From Colius striatus (lineage: Eukaryota; Chordata; Aves; Coliiformes; Coliidae): 64,000 nt of DNA. Below are positions 37,101 to 50,890 of the stretch, one piece after another (positions within the stretch are counted from its first letter, which is position 1; every line of letters starts with the position of its first letter). The stretch lies in the NCBI RefSeq assembly GCF_028858725.1, contig NC_084765.1, positions 9,751,501-9,815,500 on the forward strand, written 5' to 3'. The notes beneath the pieces were generated by a model. That model saw nothing but the letters and a program-made list of their open reading frames with translations. It was not told the origin of the DNA and did no database searches. Position numbers and translations under genes: made by a program.

Positions 37101-37245
37101 CTTTCTTTTCTTTTCTTTTCTTTTCTTTTCTTTTCTTTTCTTTTCTTTTCTTTTCTTTTCTTTTCTTTTCTTTTCTTTTCTTTTCTTTTCTTTTCTTTTC
37201 TTTTCTTTTCTTTTCTTTTCTTTTCTTTTCTTTTCTTTTCTTTTC
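37101..37245 (+). repeat. (TTTTC)n pentanucleotide microsatellite
   Basis: About 145 nt of nearly perfect TTTTC, 29 units, only the first unit differing. In MICAL2 pre-mRNA it reads (GAAAA)n, a purine tract. It abuts a CR1 tail beginning at 37262. Low-complexity open frames (KRKEK on minus, FSFLF on plus) come from the repeat and are not genes. Confidence 0.97.
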
Positions 37246-37261
37246 ATCATGGTATCTCACC

Positions 37262-37535
37262 TTCACAGAATCACAGAATGGTAGGGGTTGGAAGGGACCT
37301 CTAGAGATCACCGAGTCCAACCCCCCTGCTCTAGCAGGTCTGCCTAGATCAGGTTGCACAGGAATGCCTCCAGGCAAGTTTTGAAAACTTCCAGAGAAGG
37401 AGACTTCCGCAGCTCTTGAATTCTGTACCCAGAAGCTGACTCTCTCAGGAATCTGCCAGCCAAGCCCTTTCTGACCAAGATAAGTTTGCATTCCCAGCAA
37501 TCAGGTTTAAGATGATCACCCTGCATTAGCATCCA
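37262..37535 (-). mobile_element. CR1 LINE 3' fragment
   Basis: Reversed CR1 tail (cacagaatcacagaatggta .. ggaagggacctctagagatc .. cccctgctctagcagg), then coding remnants on the minus strand such as [25 protein letters not shown] sequence with one longer degenerate upstream part. 5'-truncated. Adjacent to the microsatellite. Confidence 0.85.
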
Positions 37536-37544
37536 CCTCTATCT

Positions 37545-37606
37545 AGTGAAAGATGTCCCTGCCGAGTTGGACTGAGGGCCCTTCCAACCCAAATCACTCC
37601 AGGATT
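37545..37606 (+). mobile_element. Possible second CR1 tail in opposite orientation
   Basis: gatgtccctgccgagttgga.. followed by gagggcccttccaaccca and atcactccaggatt resembles a CR1 3' end read on the plus strand. It lies immediately beyond the minus-strand fragment, so the two tails point away from each other. Confidence 0.5.
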
Positions 37607-40600
37607 AGAAAGCAAACCCACTCTTTACTACCATATGCAATCCATAGTCGTATTGTGACATATGAAGTTGAACAAACTATGCTGCACTGAACTCCATAAA
37701 AGAGGTGACTGGATGGCCTCAGTGTTCCAGCGTGTGGGACTCCCACATGTGCACAACTCACGCACTGAGTTATACCTTCTGCAGGACATTTGAAAAGATT
37801 CAAGTTAGCACTGCAGTTTCTCATTGCAGACCTGCACCTTGGGTAACATGCTCAAACAAAAGGCAAAGATCAAGGGTGGGTTTTTTTTTTTTTGTAGGCT
37901 CTGATGACATTACACAAGTGGACTGGTCTCTCCTAAACATCAAGCAGCCCTTCCTGCAGCAGTGGCCTGAAGCCCCAGGCCTGCAGGTGAAACAAACACA
38001 ACCCTACAAAGCACTCCAGGCTCCCCCAGGAGACAGACCAGAATCCCCCAGAACAAGAGGGTTCAACAGGCAGGCTGAGTACAGAGAGCAGCAACAAGCT
38101 GCTGCTGGATTTGTGGAAACACCATGAAGGAAGAGCGTGGCCGATGGAAACAAAAGGCCGGAGGCTCTGCAGGCCTGGAGCCTGCTGGGCAATCATGACC
38201 TGTCTCTCCATAGCAACGCAAACTCCACCAGCCATCAGCTGCAACTCCACCACAGGCCATCGCTGCCCTTAATTTTAAATGAGTATCAAAAAGCACACAC
38301 ATGATCTGGTATAAACAAGGAATTTAAAAAGAAAGCAGAGACTTCTTTAAAACTCTTACTTTGCACAAAAAGATGGGAAGGGCTGTTAGAACTAATTTCT
38401 CCTGATTGAGCTCAAATGCTGAGTACTTTTTGTGGTACACATATATGCTCCTGGCCACATTGTAAGTCAGGTCCTCGGTAAGACATCAGCACAGTGATGC
38501 TGAGCTGGAGGACACTGGGTTTTTTGAAATCTGACTCCAGGGTGGAAACCAAGCTCTAGACCTCAGTGCCCTCCTTCCCATCACACTGCAGGCTGAGTTA
38601 AGCACCTCAGACCAGTACTTCTAATGACCATTGCAGTTAGCTGGTCATGTACTGAGCTGGCTGATAACCTGGCCCTTGTGGAGGAGGCAGACAGAGCCTT
38701 GCTGGAGGCTGAGCTGTGCTCAGGCAGGGCACATAATGCTAAGCCATTTGACACTTCTGGGCATGTGTAACAGCCCCCTTACTCTCTGGGGAAACTCAAG
38801 CTCTAAGGACTAAGGTGGACATTCATTTTGTAAGTCCAAGGTGATATCTAATTTCCTCCCCAGGGCATTTTTTTTACTAGAAGCTAAGTGACTGAGTCAG
38901 AGGAATTGAACTTTATAAGATAAACACATACAATGTAAAAGCTAAAGAGGCATCCGGTCTGCAGGACAGAAAAGGGTACAGCCTCATTTCCTGTCAAGGC
39001 AAACTGGTGCTGTGCCACTGACCTCTGTGGGGCAGCACCAGACGGTGTCAGACGAGACCGCGGTCCTCAGGAAACAGTTACCCAAAATAGCATTTGCGTA
39101 AGATCTTACTTCATTCCCATCACACTCATCACTTCAGATTTCCTACTATCTATGTCTCAGCATGCTAAAGACCTCCAGCAGTGAGTACGCCAGCTCTCCA
39201 ACACAATTTGGACTTTAGTCCCTACTAATCCTTTGCCAAAATGTTCAAATAACATACCCGGGGCAGACAGACAAGCTGTGCATGGGAAGGCGTTAATCTT
39301 CGGCCGGACTCATCTGACCAGAACGGTCACACGAGCTGGGCTGCAGCGACAGGCAGCATGTGCTGTGAGCACCTCACAGCACGCTTCAGCCCAGCTCAAG
39401 TGGAAACACCCAAATGACAACTGACCTAGGGTTTTCAGTGCTGTAGATTCCCAAGTTAGTCAGTACAAGCAAGTCAAGGAGCTACTGTGCCAATTTCCAA
39501 CCATTCCACATCCCTTGGCGCTTTCCTGCATGGGATGCAAGCAGCAGGACATCAGAACAACCCTTCTGGCTCCGCTCAGTAGGAGCAGCACGTCCTTCCC
39601 TCTTTGCACACCCTGGTGTTGCTGCTGGATGGTTTATAGACTACACTTACACAACTGTAATTTGCTGTCTGAAGGTCTGTTGGGATTAAGAAAATTCATT
39701 TTCCATTCCTTAAGTTGTTGTTAACCTCCTCCTTACTCTGCTGTCAGCCACATATGATGGTGCTTCCTCATCCATCATGCCACACTGGTGCTTTGTTTTG
39801 GTCACACCATTGTGTAACCATTCTCATTCTTTCTCATTCATCTCCTGATTCTTCTCTCTCCTCTCCTGTGCAAAGCACACTATGCCTTGCTTAACTGATC
39901 CCCTACCTCTTGGCTGCCTTTTCCCAGCAGTCCTTTTGCAGGGTGATGTCCTTACTACTACCTGCCAGGTAGGAAGCCTCTGGGTGCTCCCTGACCTCCT
40001 CTTCCAGCTCCAAACCGCAACAGCCTTCACCCAGCTGCAGGCTGGCTCTGGTACCCAGCTGGGTCGTTTCTGGGGTGGAGGACATCCTGCTCCAGAGCAG
40101 GTGGACCTGGCACAAGGTGTGAGCTTGGAGAGGCTCTGTTATTCAAAGCAACAAGAATAGCTCAGCAGCCTCCTGCTTCCTCTTCCTAAACCATGTGACA
40201 AAACCATAGGTTTTCAGTTAACAGCAGAGCTGGGCTGGGTTGCTGCACGTTGGGCAATGGCTGCCCTTTGGTGCTGGGCACAGTGCAGGCAGGAGGTGAG
40301 GCTGCTCTCACCCCTGCTTGCCCGAGGGCATCAACCAAGGGGCATGCTGCCCGGGGCGTGGGTGACTGGCCTTTGGAGAACACACTGCCTGCCTGGCCAA
40401 AGCCTGTGCTGAGCTGATTGATTTGCTTTAGTACTAGATTGGCAGCGGCACTTTCACACATGAGCTCTACCATCTGTCTCTTCAGTGCAAGTGTCTCTCC
40501 TCACTCAGAGGTCTCCTAATCGGAGTCCTTGACTGGCTTGTACTGGGAGCAGATAGCATGGCTTTGGGTTTTTTTTAGTTTGGTTGTTTTTTTTATGTAA

Positions 40601-43600
40601 GTGATGGAGCTTAGTTGCCTTCAGTTATTTAAACAACAGCAAGGCAGCCAGTGATTTCAACAGAACAATCCCTATATTCATCTGTCCCTCCCACTCAAAC
40701 ATGATGAAAAAATTGGATAAACAAATTCTCCTTTATATTTCAAAACCCACTCCATCCTCCTCACACAGGGAGAGGAACGATTGTTTTCCTTACAGGGCAA
40801 GGATTTGGCTAAACCATGTGGTAACCAAGAAGTATTCCTAAAGATTCATCCCCAGGGCTCACATGCAGCCGGTGCTAACCCTGACATCAGAGCTGTTCAA
40901 AACGTGCTCTAATGTACAGGCTTGGCCAAACAGCCCCTGCAGACCCCACAGGCAGATGCAAACCACTCTCCAGTAAAACATGCTTTTGTTCTCCATTGTC
41001 ACGCCAAGTTTTCTCAATTCAGCATTGAGCTTTAGGGGAGGGCAGGCTGTAGGAAGATGTTCCCATCTCAGCACGGCCGCCAAGCAGGAGCCAGGCAGGG
41101 CTGGTACCTTGGCTGGGGCCTGGTTTGAGCTGGTTATAAAATCTGAGAAACAAACTGTAGTTTGCTTTTGGCTTGGCAAAGAAGCAGCAGCCTCTAATTA
41201 GGAATATAATGATGGTTTTTGGAGGTCCCTGTATATATAAAGTCCAGCAGCAGCACTCCTGCAGGAGTTTTTAAGAGATCTTTCCTTTTATCTCTCTGGA
41301 GAGACTTTCCTCATCTGAGCCCTGCAGAAAGCATGCAAGGCTCAAGGCAGCCTCATTCTAGCAAACAGCACGCAAATTCAGTATGTCTCTTTTGCTCTCT
41401 GAAAGGTCATTGCAGCTGTGATTCTCTCAGTGACAGGCTTGTAAAATTCACATGCTTAAAGAATAACACCTGGTGATAATCCACCATAACCTAAAAAGCA
41501 TTTTTGCCTTCCCCTGCCTGCTTGTTCTAAAATAACTTTTTGTACCAGCATCCTCAGGGGCCTGGATGCATTTCAGCACGTAATCAGGCAAGGAGGGACA
41601 CTGTCAGGGAGATGGTGCGTGCAGAGCCCACTCAGTTCTGCAGTGGGGACAGCCCCACAGGTCGGTGATGGGGGCAGGGAGGGGAGTGTCTCAAGTGCTT
41701 TTGTGAATATCTCAGTTCACTTTCCTCCCTGAGGTACAAGGACAAAGCTGACAGCCAAGCGCAGCAGTGGAGAGGTCTGTCTTGTCTGTGTTATGCTGCA
41801 CGTTACAGACATGAACTACTTGAATGTTCTTAAAGCCCTGAAAGCTTCCAATTAGTTTTGTTAGTAATTTTCTCCTGAGTGACTTAAAAGCAGTTTTTAC
41901 CCATGGAAATACTGGGCAGATCTCCTCCACAGCTACCAGGCACCTGTGTTAGCTTTGCTCAAGCTAAGCATGAGCAGCATGGCTGCATGCCTTGTGCTGG
42001 AAGAGGGCAAACCCTCCCTTTGTGTCAGAGAGCCCCTGCAGGGACTGGGACAGGGGTTTTAGGGTGCACTGAATCACACAGACACAAATCCAGGACCGAT
42101 GCTGTCTCGTGGTCTCAGCACCACTGTGCTCTGCCCAGTGTATCTGGGCCACGCCAGCTGATAGACTGCTCTGCCAAAAAGCTCAAGCTCAGATTTTTGA
42201 AAGCTCAAATCTCAGAGCTATTTACTGCCTCTCTGTGACTAACAATCTGCTAAGTGCAGTCTACCAGCAGGAAAGCTCCCTCTGTTCCTGCAAAACAGAT
42301 AAACGCATCATTACATCCCTCCTCCTGGTCCCAGAAGCTTTGCCAACACACCAGCCCAATTTAATGAGGGGAAGGTGCTGAGTTACAGGCCGGTGTTTCA
42401 TGCACACCATGCCAAACCAGCGATGTGCAGAGAAGCTCTGACACCTATTTCCATATTATGCCATGCTGGGTGGTGCAATTGGTTTTGCTGAACTGGTGAA
42501 AACAACAGAGTCCCATGACAGTCGCTGGCAGGAGTGCCCCTCAGAAAGCTGCCACACAGGCCACAAAGGAGAGGCCCTTTCCACAGGGGCTCAGGTTCCA
42601 GCCCCCATCTCCTCCCCAACTTGGGGCTTCACAGGTGGCTCTAGGCACCTGCCATGAGTACCACTGATGAGCTGTTGATGGCTCCAGCATCTGAGAGCCT
42701 CCCCCCCTCCTCCCTCAATGGCCCAACAGAGCAGCTGTGATTCACAGCAGAGTCCCACTTGACAGGGCAGCCTGACTTGACTGTCTGCACGGGTTGCTGC
42801 TGCTCCCCAGTCACCTGCCAAACCAGTGCCAGGCAAATCACATTACTGTGACATGATAAGGAGAAGACAAGGGCTGCAGAAGCAGCCAAATTTGGGCAGA
42901 GCCAAGCCCCTGCTGAGGCATCTGGACTGGGTGGGCTGCTTCTCCCCCATCTACTGCAGAGCACATGCTGCCCACAGCAGCACAAAGCCTGAACTCTGCC
43001 AAGCATTCCCCTCCCTGCTAGGAGTACTGGGCCAAATGCCTCGGACACCAGCTGGCTCAGGACAGCTGTGTTTTATCAGCTTTGCTCAGGAGTGGCTGCT
43101 CTGTGCATGCCTCTGCCTGTCTTGGACAAAAACGGTCAAAGATGCTCCACTAAAATACCACCGAGTCAGCCACAGTAGCCTGCCCATCAAATCAATGCCA
43201 CTGTGCCATAAGCAACCAGGGTCATTCATGTATAACCTCCCTCCTCCTCTTTAGCTGGTTTTAAGTCGCAAGAGGGGAATTAATTTTTAAGCAAGGTACA
43301 CTGAGAGCTCCCACAGTATTTCTTGGCTAAAGTGAGTCAGACTGAACAGGAGCCTCACACAAGCAAAAAGGGGGAGTGAGCTTTACTGAGCTAACCAAGG
43401 CATGAAGACTTCAACTAATCCAAACCCAGAGAACATCCCTGAAGACAAATGAAAAACAGAAACAGAGGCAGGATACAATAAATTTAAAAATTATATTGGG
43501 CTTTCTGTTTTGGACCACAACACACTCAGCTTACTGGTGGTCAGGAAGCAAGCTTCTGCAGGGAGACTGGTCCAGAAAACACCCCCGAGAACACCCTGAT

Positions 43601-46045
43601 CCATCTGGCATGTGAGGGCTCCTCACACCAGATACGAGGTCTGGTGGCTGATTAAGAGAAGACTCCCATCTGTGCCCTTAGGAAGGGAAAAAAAATTGTT
43701 CATTCCTACTGCTGGCAGTGTGAGGGTACCTAAGGGCAGGCAGCTTGGCACCTGCTTCACTGCTCAGGACAAACAGACCAGAAATGCCCCATTTCTTACA
43801 GCCCTGCCCATGCTGCAGATCTGTGGGACAGCCCCCTTGGGCAGGGGGAGAAAGAAGGAAACCTAATGAAATCAGGTGCTGCAACCCATATGCGGGATGT
43901 GATATTTTGGCACCTTGGACACATCATGTTCTTATGACTTCCTGACAGCTGTGAAGCAGCAGCACTACTTATCCCCAGCTGCCCCAGCCACTCAGGACTG
44001 GCCAATGGCTTCCAGGTCTTGGGGGGGGAGCACTCAAGTGCTGCTCTTATCAGCAGGAGGTGGGTGTCTGGGCACCCAGGGCTGGCAGACTGCTCATCTT
44101 CCCTGCTGTGCAACGGGCTCAATACAACCCAGTGCTCTTCTAGGAAGACTCCAACCTAACTTGTGTCCTGCTTTTCTGTCTGGTAATCCTGAGACTCTTA
44201 GCCTGTCATTAAACTCTGTCACCCCATAACTCATTCCCAGGACAAGTGGACTCTGCCTGGCCTTGTATGGAGCTGCTGACTAAGGCAATGACAGGAGTGA
44301 ACAATTTTAAAATGGAGTTACTCATAAACGTAGGCAGCTCTGATGGTGAAAGCAGACACCAGCTGGCATAAAAAAATCACATTAAGAAATTCAGTCAGCA
44401 CACCACAAATTGATTTGTAGCACACCCAGCACCTTCACTGCCTCTCTGTCTTTTTACTACTGTATAATAAACAAACAAAATTATGATTCCTGCTTATAAT
44501 ACAGCAATGCTTTAAGGAATCTGTGGGGCAGAAGGAAGGTGTCTTCATACCAGTGCTACGGAAACACAGCTGAAATGAACCCAGTGAGCTCAGGGATGAG
44601 ACATAGAGCAGGAAGCACTCACCAGGGAAGCACAGACCATATAGGATTGTAAAAGGTGATGAGAGAACCACGGCACCTCCAGCTTGGTTAGACATTGGTC
44701 TTGCACCAGCCCACATTGGGATGAAACCCAAGCTCAAGCTTGTTCCAGCTTCAGCTGAGCCCTGCAGCCTGAGCTTCAAAACTTGCACAGCTGCATGGGA
44801 GGACTGCTGGTGTGTAAAAATCAAAGACATTCCATTAAGGTATTTCACAGATCTGCCTTAAGAGGCTATGGGGCTTCTAGCAGCATTCCCAAACACACGT
44901 CCTGTCCAAACTTTTGAGTTCTCACCACACCTGAGAAACTACCAGGCAGATTTCTGCCCTTGAAAAAGGTCTCCTGTAAAATATATGTTTGACATTTCAC
45001 AGATTTCTGTTCTTTCCCCTCCTTTTTCTTCAGGCCTCCTTTATGCAGAAGTAATTTCCATGTTATGGTGGCTAAAAAATGCCATAAAGAAAACCACTGC
45101 TCCCATTTCCATGGGGTGTGCGACTGCTCCCCATGCACTGGCAGCTGATTGCCTGCCTGGCTCCCAACCACCAAGAGCAAACGCTTTTCTGCTGCCCCTT
45201 TCTCCATCCACAGCCCAGGAAGAGGCTCTTCCATGGCATCCTCCTCCTGTCTCCTTTCTTCTCCCACTCCCCTAGGAGCCCACGCCAGCACCTATGCAAA
45301 TTCTCCAGCAGCAAAACACTCTTTCAAAGTATCCATTACTTACTCGATGAACAGACCCTTCTGAACTCAGGCACAAAATAGAACCAGGGAATTTGAAGTT
45401 GGCAAAGCAAGATAGAGCCCAAAGCACATGACTTTTGAATGCATATGAATGCTCTCACCTAAACTAAGCAAAAATGAATAAAGGAAAAGGCAACTCTGAA
45501 AATCTGCTAGCTACGCTGAATGTTTATGGAAAATCACTTCTCAAACAAACTCTGCTACGGTAACACACTAGTTTTATCATTTTAGAGTAAACACCTATTT
45601 TATCAGAGCAATCTGTGTTTGTCTGGTATATCAATGTCTGCAGTAACTGGGAATTCTGAGCACTGCAACAAGCATTTCAGTCATTGTTCAGTGATCAGTG
45701 TCTGTCAAAACAGTATTTTTTGCATTCAAACTCAGAGCACCAAAAACCTTAAGACAGAGATATCAATGAATATTCAGATTAAATGCTGAAAAGGGCAAAG
45801 ACTACAGCAACATGCACATTTCTTTGTCATTTCACATTTCAAGAAAACACATCAGAAATTCCATTCATTTCACACAAGTCTGGAGCCCACCACCTGATGA
45901 GAAGAGATCAAAGCCTCTCTTCTTTTAACGTTAACACAGTTGATGAAGAAAAGGAAAGTCTCAAGGAAATATTTACATGAGTAGTATGTATACTTGGATC
46001 GAGTGTTAATACATAAACATCTTCTGATCTTCAGCAAGATGATCA

Positions 46046-46170
46046 CAAAATCACAGAATGCTAAGTGTTGAAAGGGATCTCTAGAGATCATTTAGTCCAA
46101 CACCCCTGCTAAAGCAGGTCCACCTACATGAAGTCGCACAGGAACACATCCAGGTGGGTTTTCAAAACAT
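46046..46170 (-). mobile_element. CR1 3' tail fragment
   Basis: aaaatcacagaatgctaagt .. gaaagggatctctagagatc .. aacacccctgctaaagcagg .. catccaggtgggttttcaaa is a short reversed CR1 3' end. Confidence 0.85.
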
Positions 46171-49100
46171 GACATTTGCATTAAAAACATCATATTTGCA
46201 TGCAGAAAAAAAAGTCATCTGTGAACATGTCATGCCTTCAAAAACATAAATATGAATGCAGAATCCAGTGCATTTCAGAACTCATTGCTTTGGCTGGAAT
46301 GCCAGGAATGAGTGAGCCAAAAGTGAGTTAAAGCCAATTATAATCGCTAATCGCCATAAGGCTGTGGGAAAACCAAGACCATAGCCCTTGCTTGAGGTTG
46401 GAATACACATAAAGGAACTTTCACTGGCATTTTATAGCTGTGGCAATCTAGAAGAAGCTGAGAGAATTAGAAATTACTCCTCTTAGTAGAGTTAATGAAA
46501 GGTTGCTGTCTGAATTTGAGCAATTTTAAGAAGTTTTGTCAGTACTCACTTGTTTTTAATCAAGTATGCTTAAAACCTCCCAGATCTTTTTCATTATAAA
46601 ACATTATCATAATTATTGTCTAACCTTTACAGAATTCTGACACATTTGCTTTTCATTAAGAGACACCTAAGGCAGGTAGTGCTGCCTTGCTTTGAGAATG
46701 AAAGCTTAGCCTGTCTTTTCAAAAAAAGCACATCTAGGTACATATTTCCCATCCAAATGGCCCCAGTGGCAACAGGCAAGTTCAGAACCCATCTGAACCA
46801 GTATAATGGGGAAGACAGACACAGCACCTCCTGAGCCTGCCAGACAGAGCAAACCTCACCTCTGCACTTCTAGTGCTACAATGGCAACTAGAACATCAGG
46901 TAGCTTTCAAGTCTTAGAAAGCATTAACTGTGTAAAGAGGCATTAGTATCATCTGCTCTGCAACCATGATTTGTGGAAGGCACTGACTGGGTTCAGCAGC
47001 AGCCTATGAGTAGGATTACGGCCGGTTTGCCTTTCAAGCAGGCACCACTGCCGATTCCAGTTGGGGGCAGGGACAAGGCATCACTGCTTTGGGTATAACC
47101 TTAGCAGCACAGGCTTGCTGGAGACTGAGAGCACTGAAGCTCTTGGAGAGAGCCTAACATAAGAGTAGTAGGAGGATTCAGGCCTCATACTCACGGGGAG
47201 ATCTGTTCCCATGGCCAGAAGAAGAGTGGAGTGTTAAATTTGCAGAGAACTTAACCCACTAGTTTCTTCCTTTAGCAGCATTGCTGTGAGCAAAACAAGG
47301 AATATTTAGTTTCATTGTGTAAAGATTTGAACTGTGAGGAAAGTCACACAAACTTGCCCCCCTCATGTTGCTCATTGCTTCTACTTTCTTTTCTGTACAT
47401 TGTATTCTGTCTTGTGAGCCAGTGTTCCAGGGCATGGACTGTGTACTACCAGGTGTATCCCTCTAGTGATAGTATTTGATAGTGATTTGACTTTTGAGGC
47501 CTTCTGCACCGCCATGAGCAACACAATTGCAACAAATCTAGTCTCTAACATGACCCCGATTCCAAGTTATTGCACTGCTATTTTAGCAGGAATAAGTGAA
47601 ACTTTGCGAATAGAGTGAACATTTGATGGCTCTCTAAGCTTCAGTCCCAAACAAATCATCACCTTCCGCAGACACAAAAACCTGTTCTGATGTTACCAAT
47701 GCCTCTGCCTAAAACCATCAAGTAAAGATGGCAGAAAGGAGCCTGCTCTGTGCAAGGAGTAAATTTAGTTTTACCTGAACTGCTTTGTTCATTACAATTA
47801 AGGAAGTGCCAAGCAATGTCTCAAATGGCATTTGTTGCCTTATGTTTTCATTATGCAAATCATCTCCTGCTCTGACAGCAAACTTTCTACTTAAATAAAT
47901 CGTTTCTGTCACTCAATCCTAGTGAGGTTTGGTTTGAATTAACTTAAAAAAAATATACTACAATCATTTGATTAAATTATTGGGATTATTCTTTCTGGGA
48001 TTTAGCTTTTTTTTTTTCCTTGAAATACAGTGGAAGAGATTCTACCTTAAGAATTACAGAGCTAGCAAAAGGAAGAAGGTGAAGGGGAGGAAGACTTAGG
48101 AAAGCTCTTTTGAAGGACCTGCTGTTACAAACAACCACAACAGCATCTTAAAAAAAAGGAATTACAAAAGCCATGACAGAGCAAAGGCAAAATAAATAAT
48201 GCCACTGTTAAAAGATAACAGGTCATCAATAGTAGCTGCAGTTTCCAGAGGTCCAGAAGATACAGGGAGCTTGCAAACAGTACTCCAGAGCCAGCAGCAA
48301 AGGTAAAACTTTACCCACAGTTATCACCTGCTTTTCCTGTACACAATATAAGATCCCAAACAAGTGTAATTTTACAAGACCTTTATAGCATTTGTTAACA
48401 TGTAAAATAAACCCAAAGGTAACAGAAGTCAAAGAGAAGAGGACAAGCACCATTTGTGTATGCAACCCAAGCAGCCCCCATGCTCACCAACACCAATGGA
48501 TCTTTCCCAGAAAGGATACATCCCAACACCAGGCACCTCCTGATCCACAGTGGAGGCATAACTTGTCAAGGATCCCAACCTGTATCCCTTTCAAAAGGGA
48601 CACACATGCAATTATACCACCACAGGGAAACTCTTTGGCCTTTGGGTCAGGCCACAGCAAAGATAACACAACAGCATCCACCAGAAGAGGAATTTGAGAA
48701 ATGCGCTTAAAGTCACTATTAAGTGTCTGCCCTCAGGAAATATTTTTAAAAGGAAAAGATGAAACAAGGAGACTTATAAAGAACTACATTTATTAATTTT
48801 TTTTTTACAGCAAGTATCATAAATAAGGCTAAAACAATTTTCACTGTGTGCAAAATACAGAACTTCCATGTGAAAATTTAAATACAGCGCTTAGAACTAT
48901 TTAATAAAAATATTCAGTTAAGATTGTAATGTAAAATGAAGACAGAAGAATTAGGAGTAGAAGGACAGAATCCTCACTGGCCAGGAAGAGCTAGGAAGAC
49001 TCTGCAACAGAGGGTAAAAACCACAGCAGTGGGAAGTGGTTTGAAATAGCAGACCTTTACGTCACAACCTTCATCTCAAAGCACGCTGAGCTTTGTAACA

Positions 49101-50850
49101 AAACGTCACAGCCCTGAAATACATAGGAAGTCATGTCCTAACCAATTGTGCAGTAAGTGATGCTTGAAATAGAGAGAAGCTTCTGTGTGGGCACAGTGTG
49201 GAGACTTTCAGAGCCATCAAGATATTTTAGGTTACCCATATAAATAAATACTATTGCTTTAGTCATGCAAACATACAGGTCAGGTAGATAAAGTGTGGGG
49301 CTCTGACCCTGCAGTCCTTCTGCATTCCTGGCTGAGGCGTGTGAAATGGGGCAAGTGGCAGAGGATGTTTGGCCCCTCCTGAAAATTGCTGCTTAGATCA
49401 ATTCCCCAAGGCTCTTCCCTTTCAAAGGGAACCTCAGCAGGGAAGGGTGGGTCATGCCCATATCAACCCAAGCTTTAGCACACTTGCTTATAACAGTGAG
49501 CTCTTGCTTCTTGTTTGGATTGGTTTTCCCTTCCAGATTATCAATGTGTGATGACACATACTGGACCTTATTTGAAATACATGCAAAATAATCACTCCAT
49601 TTTTTTCCAGGAGTGTAGCAGCAGTGTCTCATGCAGCAAGACAAATCCACTCATCAAGACAAATCCACTCATCACAGTGTCAAATAGGGCCTAGGTAATT
49701 AGTTAACAAAACAACTCAAACCAAACCATATATAAACTTGGTGTTTTGATATTAGAGACTAGAAATAGCATGCACATCTATTGCTGTTAGGCCTGCCTAT
49801 TGTGCTGCTTGGGGTGGAAGACTGGAATTTGCATCTCCTTGGCTACTTTTTCCCAACAGAATCCTTTTGCATCATAATTTTCCAGTATGAAACCCAAGAA
49901 GTGCCTAGAAAGCACCCCAGTGCTCAAGCATTGCATACTTGTGCCCAATGGAAATAGGTTTTCAGGCTAACTAGAAGAATCAGCTGGCTAATCTTATCTT
50001 AACCTTATTTTAATTCTTTCCTTCAATACTTTGAGAGAAATAAGGCTTTAATGAGTTCTTTCGGAAAAACAATGTACTTGCCTAAGTTACCTTGAAGGCA
50101 CAAGGAATTGCACATGCACAGGCACAGAGGAAAACATTCTCTACAGAGAGCACAGATGTTACCTTCTCTAGAACCATGAACTCAGAAACAGGTTAGATGA
50201 TCATGCCAAAGCTTGCATCCATTAATATACCAGACACACACAGTTTGCTTCAAAAGTCTTAAAAAAACCCACGCAATGAAATGCTGTCAAACAACAGTGT
50301 TAGTCACACAATTTTGGAACTGGCAAGCGGAAAAAAAAAATCACCTGAGAGCAGAAAGGCTTCAGCCAGTGAGTGGGTGCAGCACTGGAATGATGAATTG
50401 GACTAAAGGCAACGAGGGAGGTTGACAGAGAAGACAGTAGGAAGAAAAACACAGAACTCAATACAGTTGTATAGGAAAGCATCAGAAAGATTACACAGGC
50501 ACAAAGCAGAACTGGTGAAACTGAAACTGCCTTTTTTCATGGAGTCATAAATGAGGACAAATAGGTATGAACCTTACTAGCAGAATATTAAGATGAAGAG
50601 ATTAAAAAAAAATCTGTCAATTAGATTTGATGCCAATAGAAAAATCCTTTCCAACAGAATTATCTGCAAAATTCCAGTGGAACGTGCAGTGTAAGTAAAT
50701 GTGTCAGGAAAATATTCTCATTATACAAGATCTTGAGTTCTGTTGTGGAAATGTTGGGATTTTATTCACCATTACATAAATCTATATAAAGAAAACACCA
50801 CATTTAATTTTCTTTTTAAGTTTTCTTTTCAAACTTTCTACTAGTACGAC

Positions 50851-50890
50851 TCACAGAATCACAGAATCTTAAGGGTTGGAAGGGACTCCT
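50851..50890 (-). mobile_element. Very short CR1 tail fragment
   Basis: ctcacagaatcacagaatct followed by taagggttggaagggact is the last 40 or so bases of a CR1 3' end, reversed. If the short-isoform 3' UTR reaches this far, it would be part of the UTR. Confidence 0.75.

Noticed and set aside
36960..37500. Lys/Arg/Glu repeat open frames on the minus strand and Phe/Ser on the plus strand
   Set aside because: Produced by the (TTTTC)n microsatellite read in different frames.
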